Shown here: piece by piece, positions 5,594 through 5,782 of the stretch
How the letters are laid out: every line of letters starts with the position of its first letter
Numbering within the stretch: the first letter of the stretch is position 1
Assembly (NCBI GenBank): GCA_031257595.1
Contig: JAIROH010000068.1
Span: 1 to 5,782, forward strand
Reading direction: 5' to 3'
Source of the DNA: Treponema sp.
GTDB lineage: Bacteria > Spirochaetota > Spirochaetia > Treponematales > Breznakiellaceae
Length of the DNA stretch: 5,782 nt
Program-made: the position numbers and the translations under genes
Notes under the pieces: generated by a model
What the model saw: only the letters and a program-made list of their open reading frames with translations
Told to the model about the DNA's origin: nothing
Database searches by the model: none

Positions 5594-5782
5594 GAGCCTT
5601 TTGCTCTCTGTTTGGGATTTTTACCTTTTTGGAGGACCTTGTATCCCCCCTTAAGCGGGTTATCCCCGCCCGCCTTGCCCTTCTGCCCCCATTTACCCCT
5701 GGGAGAGCCGGAAGATCCGTTTCATATTATACCCAAGGCACACAAGTTCCCATTCCAGGTTCACCTTCTCAAGCCCCCGCAA
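5594..5782 (-). mobile_element. Insertion sequence, 3' end (partial, runs off the window)
   Basis: The transposase end on the - strand and about 100 bp beyond its stop. The outer boundary is a guess: CTAG at 5590-5593 is used here because it could be a target duplication, but the element may end anywhere from 5594 to 5692, or may include the inverted repeat to its left. The stretch after the stop is notably G-rich on the - strand (5690-5664). Confidence 0.4.
5693..5782 (-). CDS. DDE-type transposase, C-terminal 29 residues (5' part outside window)
   Basis: Read on the - strand from the window edge to TAA (5695-5693), the frame gives LRGLEKVNLEWELVCLGYNM then KRIFRLSQG. A closing helix with Gly-Leu-Glu-Lys-Val, Trp-Glu/Leu and Tyr-Asn-x-Lys-Arg is typical of the C-terminus of IS1182/IS5-superfamily DDE transposases, which cut and rejoin DNA at the ends of their insertion sequence. 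None of the catalytic acidic residues is inside the window, so intactness cannot be judged. It is convergent with queA and separated from it by 387 bp containing the bidirectional terminator. Transposase call good; the exact family is less sure, because only 29 residues are visible. Confidence 0.7.
   Translation of the reverse strand: MRGLEKVNLEWELVCLGYNMKRIFRLSQG

Overview
The window looks like ordinary chromosomal DNA of an anaerobic, fairly GC-rich bacterium. Protein style (short spirochaete-like signal peptidases in tandem, the HemW form, the QueA motif variants) and the gene set suggest a treponeme-like spirochaete, possibly of the termite-gut type. That assignment is inference from sequence character, not a database result.

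Layout, left to right. Positions 2-247 hold the C-terminal end of a type I signal peptidase (start outside the window). A 162-bp gap follows, with small repeats and an AT-rich palindrome. A second, complete signal-peptidase-like protein (410-1138) has Ala where the catalytic Ser should be. A HemW-type radical SAM protein starts with GTG one codon after that gene's stop (1142-2362). After a 101-bp gap with a possible weak terminator and an extended -10 promoter come ruvA (2464-3057), ruvB (3081-4208) and queA (4217-5305), closely spaced and surely one operon. All these genes are on the + strand. The last 480 bp are non-coding or mobile: a promoter-like site holding a perfect 16-bp palindrome right at the queA stop, a roughly 215-230-bp imperfect inverted repeat whose centre is a bidirectional terminator hairpin, and the C-terminal end of a DDE-type transposase on the - strand running off the window.

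Functionally, RuvA and RuvB form the Holliday-junction branch-migration motor, QueA makes the epoxycyclopentane part of queuosine in tRNA, HemW is a haem-handling radical SAM protein, and the signal peptidases cleave exported preproteins. The genes are standard. The points that deserve a second look are the apparently nucleophile-less signal peptidase paralogue, a possible leaderless start for ruvA, a low-complexity insert in RuvB, and the foldback element with CTAG flanks between queA and the transposase. I found no evidence for a new defence or biosynthetic system.
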